Position numbers and translations under genes: made by a program
From: Gracilibacillus kekensis
GTDB lineage: Bacteria > Bacillota > Bacilli > Bacillales > Amphibacillaceae
Reading direction: 5' to 3'
Length of the DNA stretch: 64,000 nucleotides
Assembly: GCF_900143085.1 (NCBI RefSeq)
Contig: NZ_FRCZ01000003.1
Location: 248,001-312,000, forward strand
Shown here: positions 10,065 through 19,522 of the stretch, in pieces
How the letters are laid out: every line of letters begins with the position of its first letter
Position numbering within the stretch: position 1 is the stretch's first letter
Notes under the pieces: model-generated
Seen by the model: the letters and a program-made list of their open reading frames with translations, nothing else
Told to the model about the DNA's origin: nothing
The model's database searches: none

Positions 10065-11609
10065 TCAGCTACGATTTTTTCGTAGTTGCTGAAGTTCATC
10101 TTTGCTAATGAATTGTAGACTGAAAAGAAAGATGATATATCCTACAAATAATAGTACAAGTAATAGAAAGAAGCTAACAATATCAGAAACTTGAAAAGAA
10201 AAAATCTCAATTAATAAAATGCCAAGCCAAAATGTTAATGCAATTAATAGAACCATTTTGAGTATCATTTTCAAAGGAATATAAAAGTGAATCGTTCGGT
10301 ATAAGGTTATTAAATGAAAAACAGTTCCAATCATTACACCAACACACATTGCAATCGCAGCACCGTATATACCAACCTGTGGATTCGTCGCTAAACTAAT
10401 TAAAATCGTAAATTTAATCATCGTTGCACCAATATTATTCCACATCGCCTGCTTCGCTAAATCTAGAGCCTGTAAGGTTGCGTTTAATGGAAATTGAATA
10501 TACATGAATAAAAAGCACGGTGCCATAATTTTCAGGAAAAGACTTGCACTACTAGTTCCGTACATATACTGTAGGATACTGTCTGCAAAAAGCGTAAGCA
10601 ATACTGTTGCAATCGCTCCAGAAGCGAAAGAAAGACGAATTGCCTGATGAATACGATAATGAATTAACTTTTTATGCTGATTTGCTTCTGCCTCACTGAT
10701 ATTTGGAACAAGAGCAACGGCGAGAGAGTGTGTGATAAATGTCGGTAAAAATAATAACGGCAGCGCATAACCTGTTAATGCCCCATATTGTTTGGTAGCG
10801 ACTGAAGCTTGGAATCCTGCTAAAGCAAGACTTTGAGCAACTAAAATCGGTTCTAAAAAGTTGGATATCGAGTTAACAAGACGACTAGCTGTACTTGGAA
10901 TAGCAATCGAGAAAAGTTGATGCAAAGTTTCTTTGCCACTAATCAAATAATTCCAAACATTTTTCCTCAATTTAATGCGTTTTTTGATTTGAAACATTCG
11001 TAACATAAATAATAGCGAAACTGCTTCACCGATAATAACAGCAACCATAGCGCCAGCTGCAGCAACTTCAATTCCATATGGAGCCAACCAACTCACAAGT
11101 ATCATTATAAAGCCAATTCTTACTATTTGTTCAATTACCTGAGCATAACTTTGTGGTTTCATATTTTGTCTTCCCTGGAAGTATCCACGAATGACGGACC
11201 CAACTGCACTAATTGGTATGATTGGAATGATTGCCATCATTGGATAAAGTACACGGGAATCTGTTAATAAATAATTTGCAATATAAGGAATGATTAAAAA
11301 CATTAAAACAGAAGACAGCAGACTAAGGCTGACAGTGATGGATAATGAAATGATTAAAATTTGTTTAATTTTTTTAGTATCCTTTTTTGCATCTGCTTCA
11401 GCCACTCGTTTTGCAATCGCGATCGGAAGTCCGATTTGAGAAATAGTATACATTAGAAAAAGGGTTGGCAATGCCATATTGTAAAGTCCGATACCTTCCT
11501 CACCCATTAATCTTGCCACAACAATTCTATTAATAAATCCTAAGAATCGAGTAATCATTCCTGCGATAATTAAAATAATGGTCCCTCTCAAAAAATTTTG
11601 TTTGGTCAC
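10065..11609 (-). CDS. spoVB: Stage V sporulation protein B, MOP-family flippase
   Basis: A 514-residue polytopic protein (about 14 spans) of the MATE/MOP polysaccharide-exporter superfamily. It starts with TKQNFLRGTIILIIAGMITRFLGFINRIVVARLMGEEGIGLY, the typical SpoVB N-terminus, and contains PISAVGSVIRGYFQGRQNM. SpoVB is needed for spore cortex peptidoglycan synthesis, probably by moving lipid-linked precursors across the outer forespore membrane. Translation starts at GTG 11609 with AGAAGGTAGG upstream. It is divergent from comN, as in B. subtilis. A sigma-E promoter is expected but I could not place one confidently. Confidence 0.93.
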   Translation of the reverse strand: MTKQNFLRGTIILIIAGMITRFLGFINRIVVARLMGEEGIGLYNMALPTLFLMYTISQIGLPIAIAKRVAEADAKKDTKKIKQILIISLSITVSLSLLSSVLMFLIIPYIANYLLTDSRVLYPMMAIIPIIPISAVGSVIRGYFQGRQNMKPQSYAQVIEQIVRIGFIMILVSWLAPYGIEVAAAGAMVAVIIGEAVSLLFMLRMFQIKKRIKLRKNVWNYLISGKETLHQLFSIAIPSTASRLVNSISNFLEPILVAQSLALAGFQASVATKQYGALTGYALPLLFLPTFITHSLAVALVPNISEAEANQHKKLIHYRIHQAIRLSFASGAIATVLLTLFADSILQYMYGTSSASLFLKIMAPCFLFMYIQFPLNATLQALDLAKQAMWNNIGATMIKFTILISLATNPQVGIYGAAIAMCVGVMIGTVFHLITLYRTIHFYIPLKMILKMVLLIALTFWLGILLIEIFSFQVSDIVSFFLLLVLLFVGYIIFLFSLQFISKDELQQLRKNRS

Positions 11610-11727
11610 TTTATTCGACCTACCTTCTCAAATGGAAAATTTTCATATACAATGAAGTATATGCATGATATGAGGACAAGCATGACACATTCAGATAGAT
11701 TTTTAATAGAATATGGAGGAAACTACG

Positions 11728-12015
11728 ATGACAACTAAAAAAGCGGTATCACTTTGGAAGAAAGAACTGCAAAGTGTTTTGGATAGTAAGGTAAGTGAAT
11801 TTCAACTTTTAGAATATTCGAAAGCAACAAAAGATGATATTTGGAATTGTTTAGTGAACAAAGTATGGAAAGGAGATCCTGAAAAAGCATTACACGAGGT
11901 CGTTCAGGATATTTTTCATTTGCCGTCTAATGTATATATGATGTATTTAACACAACAATCATGGCAGGATAACAATTTACAGGAATCTTTAGATGCTTTG
12001 TTAGGAAACAATTAA
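11728..12015 (+). CDS. comN: Post-transcriptional regulator ComN (YrzD family)
   Basis: A 95-residue soluble protein (TKKAVSLWKKELQSVLDSKVSEFQLLEYSKATKDDIWNCL...) matching the ComN/PF13797 family. In B. subtilis ComN acts after transcription to raise expression of the comE competence operon. GGAGGAAACTACG places the start at the ATG at 11728 rather than the ATG at 11713. It lies between divergent spoVB and downstream secDF, the conserved position. Its role here is inferred from the family. Confidence 0.82.
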   Translation: MTTKKAVSLWKKELQSVLDSKVSEFQLLEYSKATKDDIWNCLVNKVWKGDPEKALHEVVQDIFHLPSNVYMMYLTQQSWQDNNLQESLDALLGNN

Positions 12016-12030
12016 AAGTGTCTAGCTTAC

Positions 12031-12060
12031 TTGTCTAATGATCGATTAGTATAGTATTAT
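12031..12060 (+). promoter_or_regulatory. Candidate sigma-A promoter for secDF
   Basis: TTGTCT (12031-12036) and TATTAT (12055-12060) are separated by 18 nt, 35 bp before the secDF start. Seen by eye only. Confidence 0.45.
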
Positions 12061-12094
12061 AAGTGTGTTGTGAAATTCTAGGGAGGCTTTACAT

Positions 12095-14359
12095 ATGGTG
12101 AAAAGAGGAAGGCTCGTTGCTTTTTTTCTAATTGTACTGGTATTAGGAGCAACGATAGGGACGACCTATTCTGATGTAGCAAGTAAAATTAAACTTGGAT
12201 TAGACTTACAAGGTGGTTTTGAGGTCTTATATGATGTCAAACCATTAGATGACGGTCAAGAAGTGACAACAAGTGTTCTAGAGGCGACCGTTGAGAATTT
12301 AGAACGACGTGTTAATGCTATTGGTATAAGTGAGCCAAATTTTAATATTGAAGAACCTGATCGGATTCGCGTTCAACTTGCGGGTGTCGAAGATCAAGAC
12401 GAAGCACGTGAGATGTTAGCAACTACCGCTGAATTAACGTTCCGTGATGTCAATGGTAAGAAGTATTTAGATGGTTCAGATATTAAAGAAGGAAGTGCAA
12501 GGCAGGATTTTGATCCTGATACCAATCAACCCATCGTCACTTTACAATTTAAAGATGCAGATCGTTTTGGTGACACAACGAAAGAAATATATGAGGATCC
12601 TAACTTGGCGAATCAAGTTGTCATCTGGATGGATTACGAAGAAGGCGATACATACGAAGAGGAAATTCAAAAAGGGGAAGATTCAAAAATAATATCTGCA
12701 CCTAGTATAGATGGTGTGATAAGAAGCACTGATATCATGATAGAAGGTGGCAACTTTACCATTGATTCCGCTCAACAACTTGCAGATCTTTTAAACGCAG
12801 GCTCTTTGCCCGTTGAATTAGAAGAAGAATATTCTACTTCAGTAGGTGCGCAGTTTGGTCAACAAGCACTAGATAAAACAGTGTTCGCGGGTATTTTAGG
12901 CGTATTATTAATTTTTATTTATATGATATTTTATTATCGATTCCCTGGTGTTATTGCTTCCATCACATTAAGTATTTATGTTTATTTAGTGTTATTAGTA
13001 TTCCAATTAATGAATGGTGTACTAACATTGCCGGGTATTGCTGCGCTTGTACTAGGTGTTGGTATGGCGGTTGATGCCAACATTATTACCTATGAACGGA
13101 TTAAAGAGGAATTGAAAGAAGGTAAATCTATTAAAGCAGCCTTCAAAGCAGGTAATAAGCATTCATTATCCACGATATTTGATGCTAATATTACGACAAT
13201 GATTGCAGCTGCTGTATTATTTATATTTGGTACAAGTTCTGTCAAAGGTTTTGCGACATTGTTATTGGTTAGTATTGTATTAAGCTTTGTAACAGCAGTA
13301 TTTGGTTCAAGGTTATTCCTGAGTTTTTGGGTCAACAGTAACTTTTTAAATAAGCGACCAGGCTGGTTTGGTGTGAAGAAAAACCAAATTTTAGATAAAA
13401 ATAGTAAAGAAGAAGTGCAACCAACATTCTTTGGACGACAATTTGATTTTGTCAAACATCGCAAGAAATTTTTCCGTATTTCCATGGCTTTGGTAGTCTT
13501 GGGGATTGCTTGTCTAGCAATTTTCAGGTTGAATTTAGGCATAGATTTCACTGCAGGATCGCGTGTCGAAATATTGGCTGATCAATCCTTAACTTCTGAG
13601 GAAATAGAAGAAGGATTAAAAACGTTAGATTTAGAAGCAAGTGCACCAATCGTCTTATCAGGTGACGATCAAAACATTGCAGTGGCCCGTTTTTCAACGG
13701 AGTTATCACAAGAAAAAGTGTCCGAAGTTCGTAACTTTTTTGAAGAAAAATATGGAAGTGCACCAACCGTTAATACAGTGTCTTCTGTAGTTGGTAAAGA
13801 ATTAGCTAAAAATGCGGTGTTAGCTGTTTTATACGCTTCGATCGGTATCATTATCTATGTCACCATCCGATTCGAATTCTATTCGGCTTTAACTGCAATT
13901 TTAGCCCTATTACATGATGCATTCTTCATTATTGCGTTGTTCAGTATTACAAGGCTCGAATTTGATATTACGATTATAGCGGCAATTTTAACAATTGTCG
14001 GTTATTCGATTAATGATACGATTGTAACGTTTGATCGAATTAGAGAAAATTTAAAGAAGAAGAAGCGAGTCAAATCGTTTGCCGAATTAGCTAAAATTAT
14101 TAATCTTAGTTTAATGCAGACGTTAGCAAGAAGTATTAATACGGTCTTAACAGTAGTTTTTGCTGCCGTGATGTTACTTGTATTTGGTGCTTCAGCGATT
14201 ACTAACTTCTCGTTTGCCTTAGTAGTTGGCTTAATAGCAGGTACTTACTCATCCTTATTTATTGCAGCACAGCTCTGGTTAGTATGGAGAGGAAAGTCAA
14301 TCAAGGAAAAACCAATCGTTTATACAGAGAAAAAATACAACGACGGCCCCCAAGTATAA
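12095..14359 (+). CDS. secDF: Fused protein translocase subunit SecDF
   Basis: A 754-residue natural SecD-SecF fusion, the normal form in Bacillus, that uses the proton-motive force to complete protein export through SecYEG. The SecD half begins with one span and the motif KLGLDLQGGFEVLYDV, has a large extracytoplasmic domain, then GVGMAVDANIITYERIKEEL in the membrane part. The SecF half begins near residue 450, with FRLNLGIDFTAGSRVEI and later VGYSINDTIVTFDRIRENL. About 12 membrane spans in total. GGGAGG lies 8 nt before the ATG. A strong terminator follows the gene. Confidence 0.97.
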   Translation: MVKRGRLVAFFLIVLVLGATIGTTYSDVASKIKLGLDLQGGFEVLYDVKPLDDGQEVTTSVLEATVENLERRVNAIGISEPNFNIEEPDRIRVQLAGVEDQDEAREMLATTAELTFRDVNGKKYLDGSDIKEGSARQDFDPDTNQPIVTLQFKDADRFGDTTKEIYEDPNLANQVVIWMDYEEGDTYEEEIQKGEDSKIISAPSIDGVIRSTDIMIEGGNFTIDSAQQLADLLNAGSLPVELEEEYSTSVGAQFGQQALDKTVFAGILGVLLIFIYMIFYYRFPGVIASITLSIYVYLVLLVFQLMNGVLTLPGIAALVLGVGMAVDANIITYERIKEELKEGKSIKAAFKAGNKHSLSTIFDANITTMIAAAVLFIFGTSSVKGFATLLLVSIVLSFVTAVFGSRLFLSFWVNSNFLNKRPGWFGVKKNQILDKNSKEEVQPTFFGRQFDFVKHRKKFFRISMALVVLGIACLAIFRLNLGIDFTAGSRVEILADQSLTSEEIEEGLKTLDLEASAPIVLSGDDQNIAVARFSTELSQEKVSEVRNFFEEKYGSAPTVNTVSSVVGKELAKNAVLAVLYASIGIIIYVTIRFEFYSALTAILALLHDAFFIIALFSITRLEFDITIIAAILTIVGYSINDTIVTFDRIRENLKKKKRVKSFAELAKIINLSLMQTLARSINTVLTVVFAAVMLLVFGASAITNFSFALVVGLIAGTYSSLFIAAQLWLVWRGKSIKEKPIVYTEKKYNDGPQV

Positions 14360-14362
14360 TCC

Positions 14363-14398
14363 AAAAAGCAGAGCATGTCCAAAATGCTCTGCTTTTTA
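14363..14398 (+). terminator. secDF terminator
   Basis: A 14-bp stem AAAAAGCAGAGCAT / ATGCTCTGCTTTTT with a 7-nt loop. Confidence 0.92.
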
Positions 14399-14415
14399 AT
14401 TTGCCGTATAATAAC

Positions 14416-14924
14416 TAAACTGCGAAGTAAGAGTCGTGATATTTTTGATCGAAAATATGTGCGTAACACTCGCTCCGACTTGCCCACTTCGCTTTCCGGG
14501 GGGCATGCTCTTCAGCTAACTTCGAAAAGAAAACCACTTTTCAAAGTGGATCTTCAGATCATGCTAATCCCCCAGGAGTCGAAGTGGACGCCTGTGCTAG
14601 ATCTAGTTCTACAATGGATGCAAGAGTTGATAATAATGACTTCTATTTCGTTATTTAAGAGAAACACCTTATAGAAATCTTAAAATGATAACTGTCGCAA
14701 ACGTTGTGGTATATATTCATAGCGTAGGCCGCCCACTTTCACTCCTGTGGGAATTTTTTCTCAGAAGATCCACTTTTTCAAGCGATCTTTGCTTGAAAAA
14801 GTTAGCTGAAGGGAAAAACCCACGGAAAGGGAAGTGGGCAGCCGAAGCGGATGTCTAGTAAATAAATCGTTTCAAAATTACTACTTCAGCAAATAAATAT
14901 GCAAAAATTTACTTCGCAGTTTGT
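14416..14924. repeat. Composite inverted element E3 (type I, opposite to E1)
   Basis: This non-coding element is bounded by AAACTGCGAAGTAA (14418) and its complement TTACTTCGCAGTTT (14909-14922). Units F 14472-14598 (stem CTTCGAAAAG / CTTTTCAAAG, one mismatch, loop AAAACCA) and R 14721-14850 (stem CTTTTTCAAGC / GCTTGAAAAAG, loop GATCTTT). Read on the minus strand it aligns end to end with E1 (same unit order, same ends, spacer only partly conserved), so the two are inverted copies of one mobile unit. It lies between the secDF terminator and the lapA promoter. Confidence 0.88.
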
Positions 14925-14963
14925 GTCAACTAATAATTATGAATCGAAAGTCTTATGATTAAA

Positions 14964-14992
14964 TCGACATTGTTTACTTCATCCTATATAAT
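14964..14992 (+). promoter_or_regulatory. Sigma-A promoter for lapA-recJ-apt
   Basis: TCGACA and TATAAT separated by exactly 17 nt, 39 bp before the lapA start codon and just outside element E3. Confidence 0.7.
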
Positions 14993-15030
14993 GGGTATAG
15001 GAAATGTGAGATCATCGAAGGAGGTTGCAT

Positions 15031-15360
15031 ATGAAAGGACAAACGTACATCTTACTAGCGGTAGTTTTCGCTGTAGTAATTGCCATTTTTGCTGTTATAA
15101 ATGTAGATGCGGTCGAAGTAGATTATCTCTTCGGAACTGGAGAAGCACCTTTAATTCTTATTATATTATTTTCAGTATTAATGGGTGCCATAATAACTGC
15201 ATCTGTTGGCGTGATTCGTGTTATACGCTTGCAAAAAGAATTACGAGCAGCAAAAGCAGAAATTAATAACCTGAATTCACCTGAAAATCCTGTGCTGGAC
15301 GTTGAATCTGAGCCAACTGAAACAAATGATTTAGAAGAAAACGACGATAAAGTAAAATAA
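15031..15360 (+). CDS. LapA-domain (DUF1049) membrane protein, YrvD-like
   Basis: A 109-residue protein with two membrane helices (about 5-25 and 40-62) and the LapA_dom pattern FAVINVDAVEVDYLFG...APLILIILFSVLMGAII, followed by a short helical segment (RVIRLQKELRAAKAEINNL) and an acidic tail. Family members are linked to lipopolysaccharide assembly in Gram-negatives; the role in Bacillaceae is unknown. B. subtilis yrvD lies in the same place between secDF and recJ. The start at 15031 is set by a perfect AAGGAGG 7-8 nt upstream; the ATG at 15025 is too close to it. Confidence 0.82.
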   Translation: MKGQTYILLAVVFAVVIAIFAVINVDAVEVDYLFGTGEAPLILIILFSVLMGAIITASVGVIRVIRLQKELRAAKAEINNLNSPENPVLDVESEPTETNDLEENDDKVK

Positions 15361-15416
15361 TTCTGTTTGCTACCCTTGATACACTTTTGTATAATAAGTG
15401 AGTCAGGGGTGAATTT

Positions 15417-17738
15417 ATGTTAGAAAGTCAATCAAACTGGATTTTTACATATAACGAATCAAATAACGAAAATTTGGAAGAGTTGGCAGATGTAAACGTT
15501 TCTCCTGTTGTGAAACAATTATTACTTCAAAGGGGAATCAATACTACTGAAAAAGCCAATCATTTTCTGAATCCACAATTAGATCAATTACATGATACAA
15601 CAGGATTTTCAGATATCGATAAAGCTGTTAATCGCGTGAAAAAAGCAATTGATGAAGGCGAAAGTATTCTTGTCTATGGAGATTATGATGCAGATGGGGT
15701 CACCTCTACCACAGTGATGGTGGAAGCATTGCGAGAAAGTGGAGCAATGTGTGATTATTATATTCCAAATCGATTTAAAGAAGGATATGGACCGAATGAG
15801 GACGCTTTTCGTGAAGCGCATCAACAAGGTTTTCAACTCATTATAACTGTAGATAATGGAATCGCAGGTGTAAACGAAGTGACAGTTGCTAATGAACTAG
15901 GAATAGATGTTATTATTACCGATCACCATGAAGTGCAGGAGAAACTACCTGAGGCGTTTGCGATTATTCACCCAAAATTTTCTGAGCAGTATCCATTTAA
16001 AGAATTAGCCGGTGTCGGAGTAGCGTTTAAATTTGCTGAACATTTATTAGGTTACTTTCCGAAACAATTCCTTGATTTGGTCGTAATTGGTACCATAGCT
16101 GACTTAGTGCCATTAAAAGAGGAGAATCGTATATTAGTTCATTATGGATTACAAGCTTTAAGTCGATCCGAAAGAAAAGGATTAAAGGCACTAAAGAAAC
16201 TTTGTCAAATCGAAGGAAATGTAACTGAAGAGGATATTGGATTTCGCATTGGTCCTCGTTTAAATGCGGTTGGACGATTGCAAGATGCTAATATGGCAGT
16301 GGATCTTTTATTAACGGATGACCCACAAGAAGCAGAAGACTTTGCAAACTATGTCCAGCAGCTCAATACGGAAAGACAAAATATTGTATCATCTATTACA
16401 AAAGATGCTATTGAGCTGTTTGAACAAAGCAAAAATGACCATAATGTAATAATTGTAGCGAAAGAAGGTTGGAATCAGGGTGTATTAGGTATTGTTGCTT
16501 CTAAATTAGTACAAACTTATTATCGACCTGCAATTGTTCTAACAATCGATCCTGAAACAAAACAAGCCAAAGGATCCGCTCGAAGCATTGATGGATTCGA
16601 TATGTTTAAAAATTGTATGGAACACAAAAACTTATTTACTCACTTTGGTGGCCATGCACAAGCAGCAGGAATGACCTTACCTGAAGAAAACATTCTTGAT
16701 CTACAACAGGAATTAGATACATGTGCTGAAAAACAGCTAACAGAGGAAGATTATCGTCCACAACTCCAAATTAGTAGCAAACTAAATATTGTGGATATTG
16801 ATATGAAACTATTAGAAATGCTTGATCAATTAGCTCCATTTGGTATGGGGAATCCAAAACCACTTTTTCATGTAGAAGCCACTCCAACCGACATTCGGCA
16901 AATAGGTGCCACAAAAAATCATTTAAAAATGAAATTCGTCGATTCTGGTGTTCAGATAGATAGTATTGGTTTTGGACTCGGTGATAAACTCCCACTAATA
17001 GCGAAGCAAACACCAATTGAGGTAATTGGTGAGTTGCAAGTAAATGAATGGAATGGGATACGTAAACCACAAATGATGCTAAAAGATATTGCTGTCAACA
17101 GTTGGCAACTTTTTGATTTCAGAGGCTCTAGAAGTTGGAAGCAAAAGGTTGATATCAGTCAACCTAATCAGATTTTTTTAAGTTTTCAAGGAATCGATAA
17201 TCAAGATTTTCCTATTGTCGATATCGATTCGATATTAAACAGTGAAAAAACGATTGATAATTTATATTTAATAGATCTGCCTAATTCCCTGGAAGAAATA
17301 CGAAAAATTTTTAAAAATGTTAATTTTAAACGATTGTTTGTTTGTTTTTCAACAGATGAAAATAACTATTTTCGATCATTGCCAACTAGAGATGAATTTA
17401 AGTGGTTATACCAACAACTATTAAATCGAAAATATTTTGACTATAAAGTAGATGCTCCAAAACTTGCAAAATTCAAAGGATGGAAACTAGAAAAGATTAA
17501 ATTTATGTTTCAGGTTTTTCACGAGCTTCATTTTGTTACAAGAGAAGAGGGGCTCATTGTTCCAACGAATCAACCATCTAAAAAAGATCTAACAGAAGCG
17601 CAAGTATATCAAGAAAGAAAGCAATGGATCGAACTGGAAGAAGTATTAATTTATTCATCTTATACACAATTAAAAACATGGTTATCTGAACAAACAGACG
17701 TTGAGGAGCCTGAGGAGGAAATGGTTTATGGATTATAA
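15417..17738 (+). CDS. recJ: Single-stranded-DNA-specific exonuclease RecJ
   Basis: A 773-residue 5'-3' ssDNA exonuclease of the DHH superfamily, acting in recombination and mismatch repair. Catalytic motifs are visible: DYDADG at about 89-94, ITVDNGI at 143-149, and ITDHHE at 167-172. The DHHA1 domain carries [14 protein letters not shown] near 405-418 and an OB-fold follows. The C-terminal 200 residues form the Bacillus-specific extension. The gene ends 11 nt inside apt, so the two are translationally coupled. Confidence 0.96.
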   Translation: MLESQSNWIFTYNESNNENLEELADVNVSPVVKQLLLQRGINTTEKANHFLNPQLDQLHDTTGFSDIDKAVNRVKKAIDEGESILVYGDYDADGVTSTTVMVEALRESGAMCDYYIPNRFKEGYGPNEDAFREAHQQGFQLIITVDNGIAGVNEVTVANELGIDVIITDHHEVQEKLPEAFAIIHPKFSEQYPFKELAGVGVAFKFAEHLLGYFPKQFLDLVVIGTIADLVPLKEENRILVHYGLQALSRSERKGLKALKKLCQIEGNVTEEDIGFRIGPRLNAVGRLQDANMAVDLLLTDDPQEAEDFANYVQQLNTERQNIVSSITKDAIELFEQSKNDHNVIIVAKEGWNQGVLGIVASKLVQTYYRPAIVLTIDPETKQAKGSARSIDGFDMFKNCMEHKNLFTHFGGHAQAAGMTLPEENILDLQQELDTCAEKQLTEEDYRPQLQISSKLNIVDIDMKLLEMLDQLAPFGMGNPKPLFHVEATPTDIRQIGATKNHLKMKFVDSGVQIDSIGFGLGDKLPLIAKQTPIEVIGELQVNEWNGIRKPQMMLKDIAVNSWQLFDFRGSRSWKQKVDISQPNQIFLSFQGIDNQDFPIVDIDSILNSEKTIDNLYLIDLPNSLEEIRKIFKNVNFKRLFVCFSTDENNYFRSLPTRDEFKWLYQQLLNRKYFDYKVDAPKLAKFKGWKLEKIKFMFQVFHELHFVTREEGLIVPTNQPSKKDLTEAQVYQERKQWIELEEVLIYSSYTQLKTWLSEQTDVEEPEEEMVYGL

Positions 17739-18240
17739 AAAATATATTACGGTAGTAGAAGATTGGCCAAAGAAAGGTGTTAAGTTTAAAGACATTACAA
17801 CGTTAATGGATAATGGTCCTGCCTATAAAGCAGCAGTAGATGAAATTGTAACGTATGCAAAAACAAGAGAAATAGACCTTGTTGTTGGTCCAGAGGCAAG
17901 AGGATTTATTGTAGGGTGTCCTGTATCTTATGCCCTGGAAATTGGTTTTGCGCCGGTTCGTAAAGAAGGTAAATTGCCTCGTGAAGTAATTAAAGTGGAT
18001 TATGGGTTAGAATATGGAGAAAACGTTCTAACAATTCATAAAGATGCTATAAAACCAGGTCAACGCGTACTAATTACCGATGACTTATTAGCAACAGGTG
18101 GAACGATTGAAGCTACCATAAAATTAGTCGAAGAATTAGGTGGCATTGTCGTAGGATGTGCGTTCTTAATCGAATTAACATATTTAAATGGACGTGACAA
18201 ACTAGAAGGTTACGATGTATTGACATTAATGGATTACTAA
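17728..18240 (+). CDS. apt: Adenine phosphoribosyltransferase
   Basis: A 170-residue purine-salvage enzyme that makes AMP from adenine and PRPP. It has the N-terminal [40 protein letters not shown], and the PRPP-binding loop [14 protein letters not shown] at about 113-126. The start at ATG 17728 follows GAGGAGGAAATGG located in the recJ 3' end and gives the family's standard length; the frame from 17701 is only an in-frame extension. Overlap with recJ is conserved in Bacillus. A terminator follows directly. Confidence 0.97.
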   Translation: MDYKKYITVVEDWPKKGVKFKDITTLMDNGPAYKAAVDEIVTYAKTREIDLVVGPEARGFIVGCPVSYALEIGFAPVRKEGKLPREVIKVDYGLEYGENVLTIHKDAIKPGQRVLITDDLLATGGTIEATIKLVEELGGIVVGCAFLIELTYLNGRDKLEGYDVLTLMDY

Positions 18241-18249
18241 TCCCGGCAT

Positions 18250-18285
18250 AAAAAGATGACTTCAAAATAGAAGTCATCTTTTTTC
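18250..18285 (+). terminator. recJ-apt operon terminator
   Basis: AAAAAGATGACTTC / GAAGTCATCTTTTTT stem with a 6-nt loop. Confidence 0.92.
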
Positions 18286-18315
18286 TTGAGGCAAGAAAGT
18301 ATAAAAATTCGAAGG

Positions 18316-18525
18316 TGTCTAGCTCCGAGCGCCAGAAACTAGGGGACTTCACGCATCGTCTTACGATAAAGAATATTTGCCGATTGGTGAAATCAGAGGC
18401 TTAGTCGCCCTTACGCCTTCAGTTGAAAGTCATCATCGGTTCGTAATCTCACCGTGATTCCTTTATCTCAGTTGATGCGCTCCAGTCGCTACGTTTCTAA
18501 GCAGGCGCTCTGCGCTTTTCTCAAT
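18316..18525. repeat. Bacillaceae-type structured repeat (GTGTCTAGCTCC...GCGCTTTTCTC)
   Basis: About 210 bp of GC-richer non-coding DNA fills the gap between apt and the iron-uptake operon. It begins GTGTCTAGCTCCGAGCGCC and ends GGCGCTCTGCGCTTTTCTC, so its ends are partly complementary (GAGCGCC / GGCGCTC). Inside, GCATCGTCTTACGATAAAG faces CTTTATCTCAGTTGATGC, giving a second long-range pairing. Repeats with these ends are, to my knowledge, common in intergenic regions of Bacillaceae genomes. No gene is seen here. Confidence 0.6.
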
Positions 18526-18526
18526 A

Positions 18527-19522
18527 CTATGATTTCATTAGCAGGTAAATGAAATAGATTCCTCCTATTAAAGAGACGATTAAACCAACAGGTATTTCAG
18601 AAGGAGACAGTATATTTCGGCCTATTGTATCTGCAGCTAGTAACAACAATGCTCCTAATAAAGCAGAAGTAATGAGCATCTGTTTATGACCTGCTCCAAC
18701 TAATTTACGAGCTAAGTGAGGGACTACAAGACCAAGAAAGGCAATCGCTCCTCCGACAGCTACACTTGCACCTGCAAGTGCAACTGCAATAAAAAGCAGG
18801 AGCATCCTTTCCTTTTCTACATGCGTACCAAGACCTTGAGCCGTTTCATCCCCTAAATGCAACGTATCCAACGTTCTTGCTTTAAAAAATGTAATCGGGA
18901 GTAGAAATATAATCCAAGGCAATAATGCTAAGGTGTAGCTCCAATCCGTTCCAGCGATATTACCTGATAACCAGATCGTAGCTTGCGTAAAATTATCAGG
19001 ATCCATTTTCAATTGATAGACAATAATTAAAGCTGAGAAAGCTGCGTTTATACCAATACCAACTAAGATTAATCGGATCGGAGAGACACCATTTTTCCAG
19101 GAGATCAAATAGATTAAAATAGCAGCCACTATTGCTCCTGCAAGCGCAGCTAAAGGTAGTACAAGAACTTGTGACGTCGGATTTCCTTGTGTTAAGTAAA
19201 TAAATAACACGACTGCAAAACCTGCTCCGCTATTTATTCCTAAAATACCAGGATCAGCCAATTCATTGTGTGTCACACCTTGTAATATGGCACCGGAAAT
19301 TGCCATGCCGGATCCGATTAAGAGTGCAATCACCATACGCGGAAGTCTGAAATCAAATAAGACAAGTTGATTCTGATCACTTCCTTGGCCGATCATGGTT
19401 TTCCATACATCACCCGGTGCGATGCGCATGGTGCCGATATTAAGAGAAATTAATAGTGTTATAATAATTGCGAGTATTAGTCCTACTATCAAAAATCCTG
19501 TTCTGCTTTTTCGAGAAGTCAT
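18527..19522 (-). CDS. Iron-siderophore ABC transporter permease (FecCD family, YfhA-like)
   Basis: A 331-residue FecCD permease with about 9-10 spans. Signature segments are FRLPRMVIALLIGSGMAISGAILQGVTHNELADPGILGINSGAGF near residues 57-105 and AFLGLVVPHLARKLVGAGHKQMLITSALLGALLLL near 265-300. It would pair with the permease encoded just upstream to form the membrane channel for ferric siderophore. Its ATG overlaps the preceding stop (TAATG), typical for co-translated subunits. No ATPase gene is present in the locus, so the pair probably recruits an ATPase encoded elsewhere, as YfiZ/YfhA and FeuBC of B. subtilis do with YusV. The siderophore type cannot be stated. Confidence 0.88.
   Translation of the reverse strand: MTSRKSRTGFLIVGLILAIIITLLISLNIGTMRIAPGDVWKTMIGQGSDQNQLVLFDFRLPRMVIALLIGSGMAISGAILQGVTHNELADPGILGINSGAGFAVVLFIYLTQGNPTSQVLVLPLAALAGAIVAAILIYLISWKNGVSPIRLILVGIGINAAFSALIIVYQLKMDPDNFTQATIWLSGNIAGTDWSYTLALLPWIIFLLPITFFKARTLDTLHLGDETAQGLGTHVEKERMLLLFIAVALAGASVAVGGAIAFLGLVVPHLARKLVGAGHKQMLITSALLGALLLLAADTIGRNILSPSEIPVGLIVSLIGGIYFIYLLMKS

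Noticed and set aside
13090-13551. A 153-codon minus-strand frame inside secDF
   Set aside because: It is antisense to conserved SecDF coding sequence and shows no protein family pattern.
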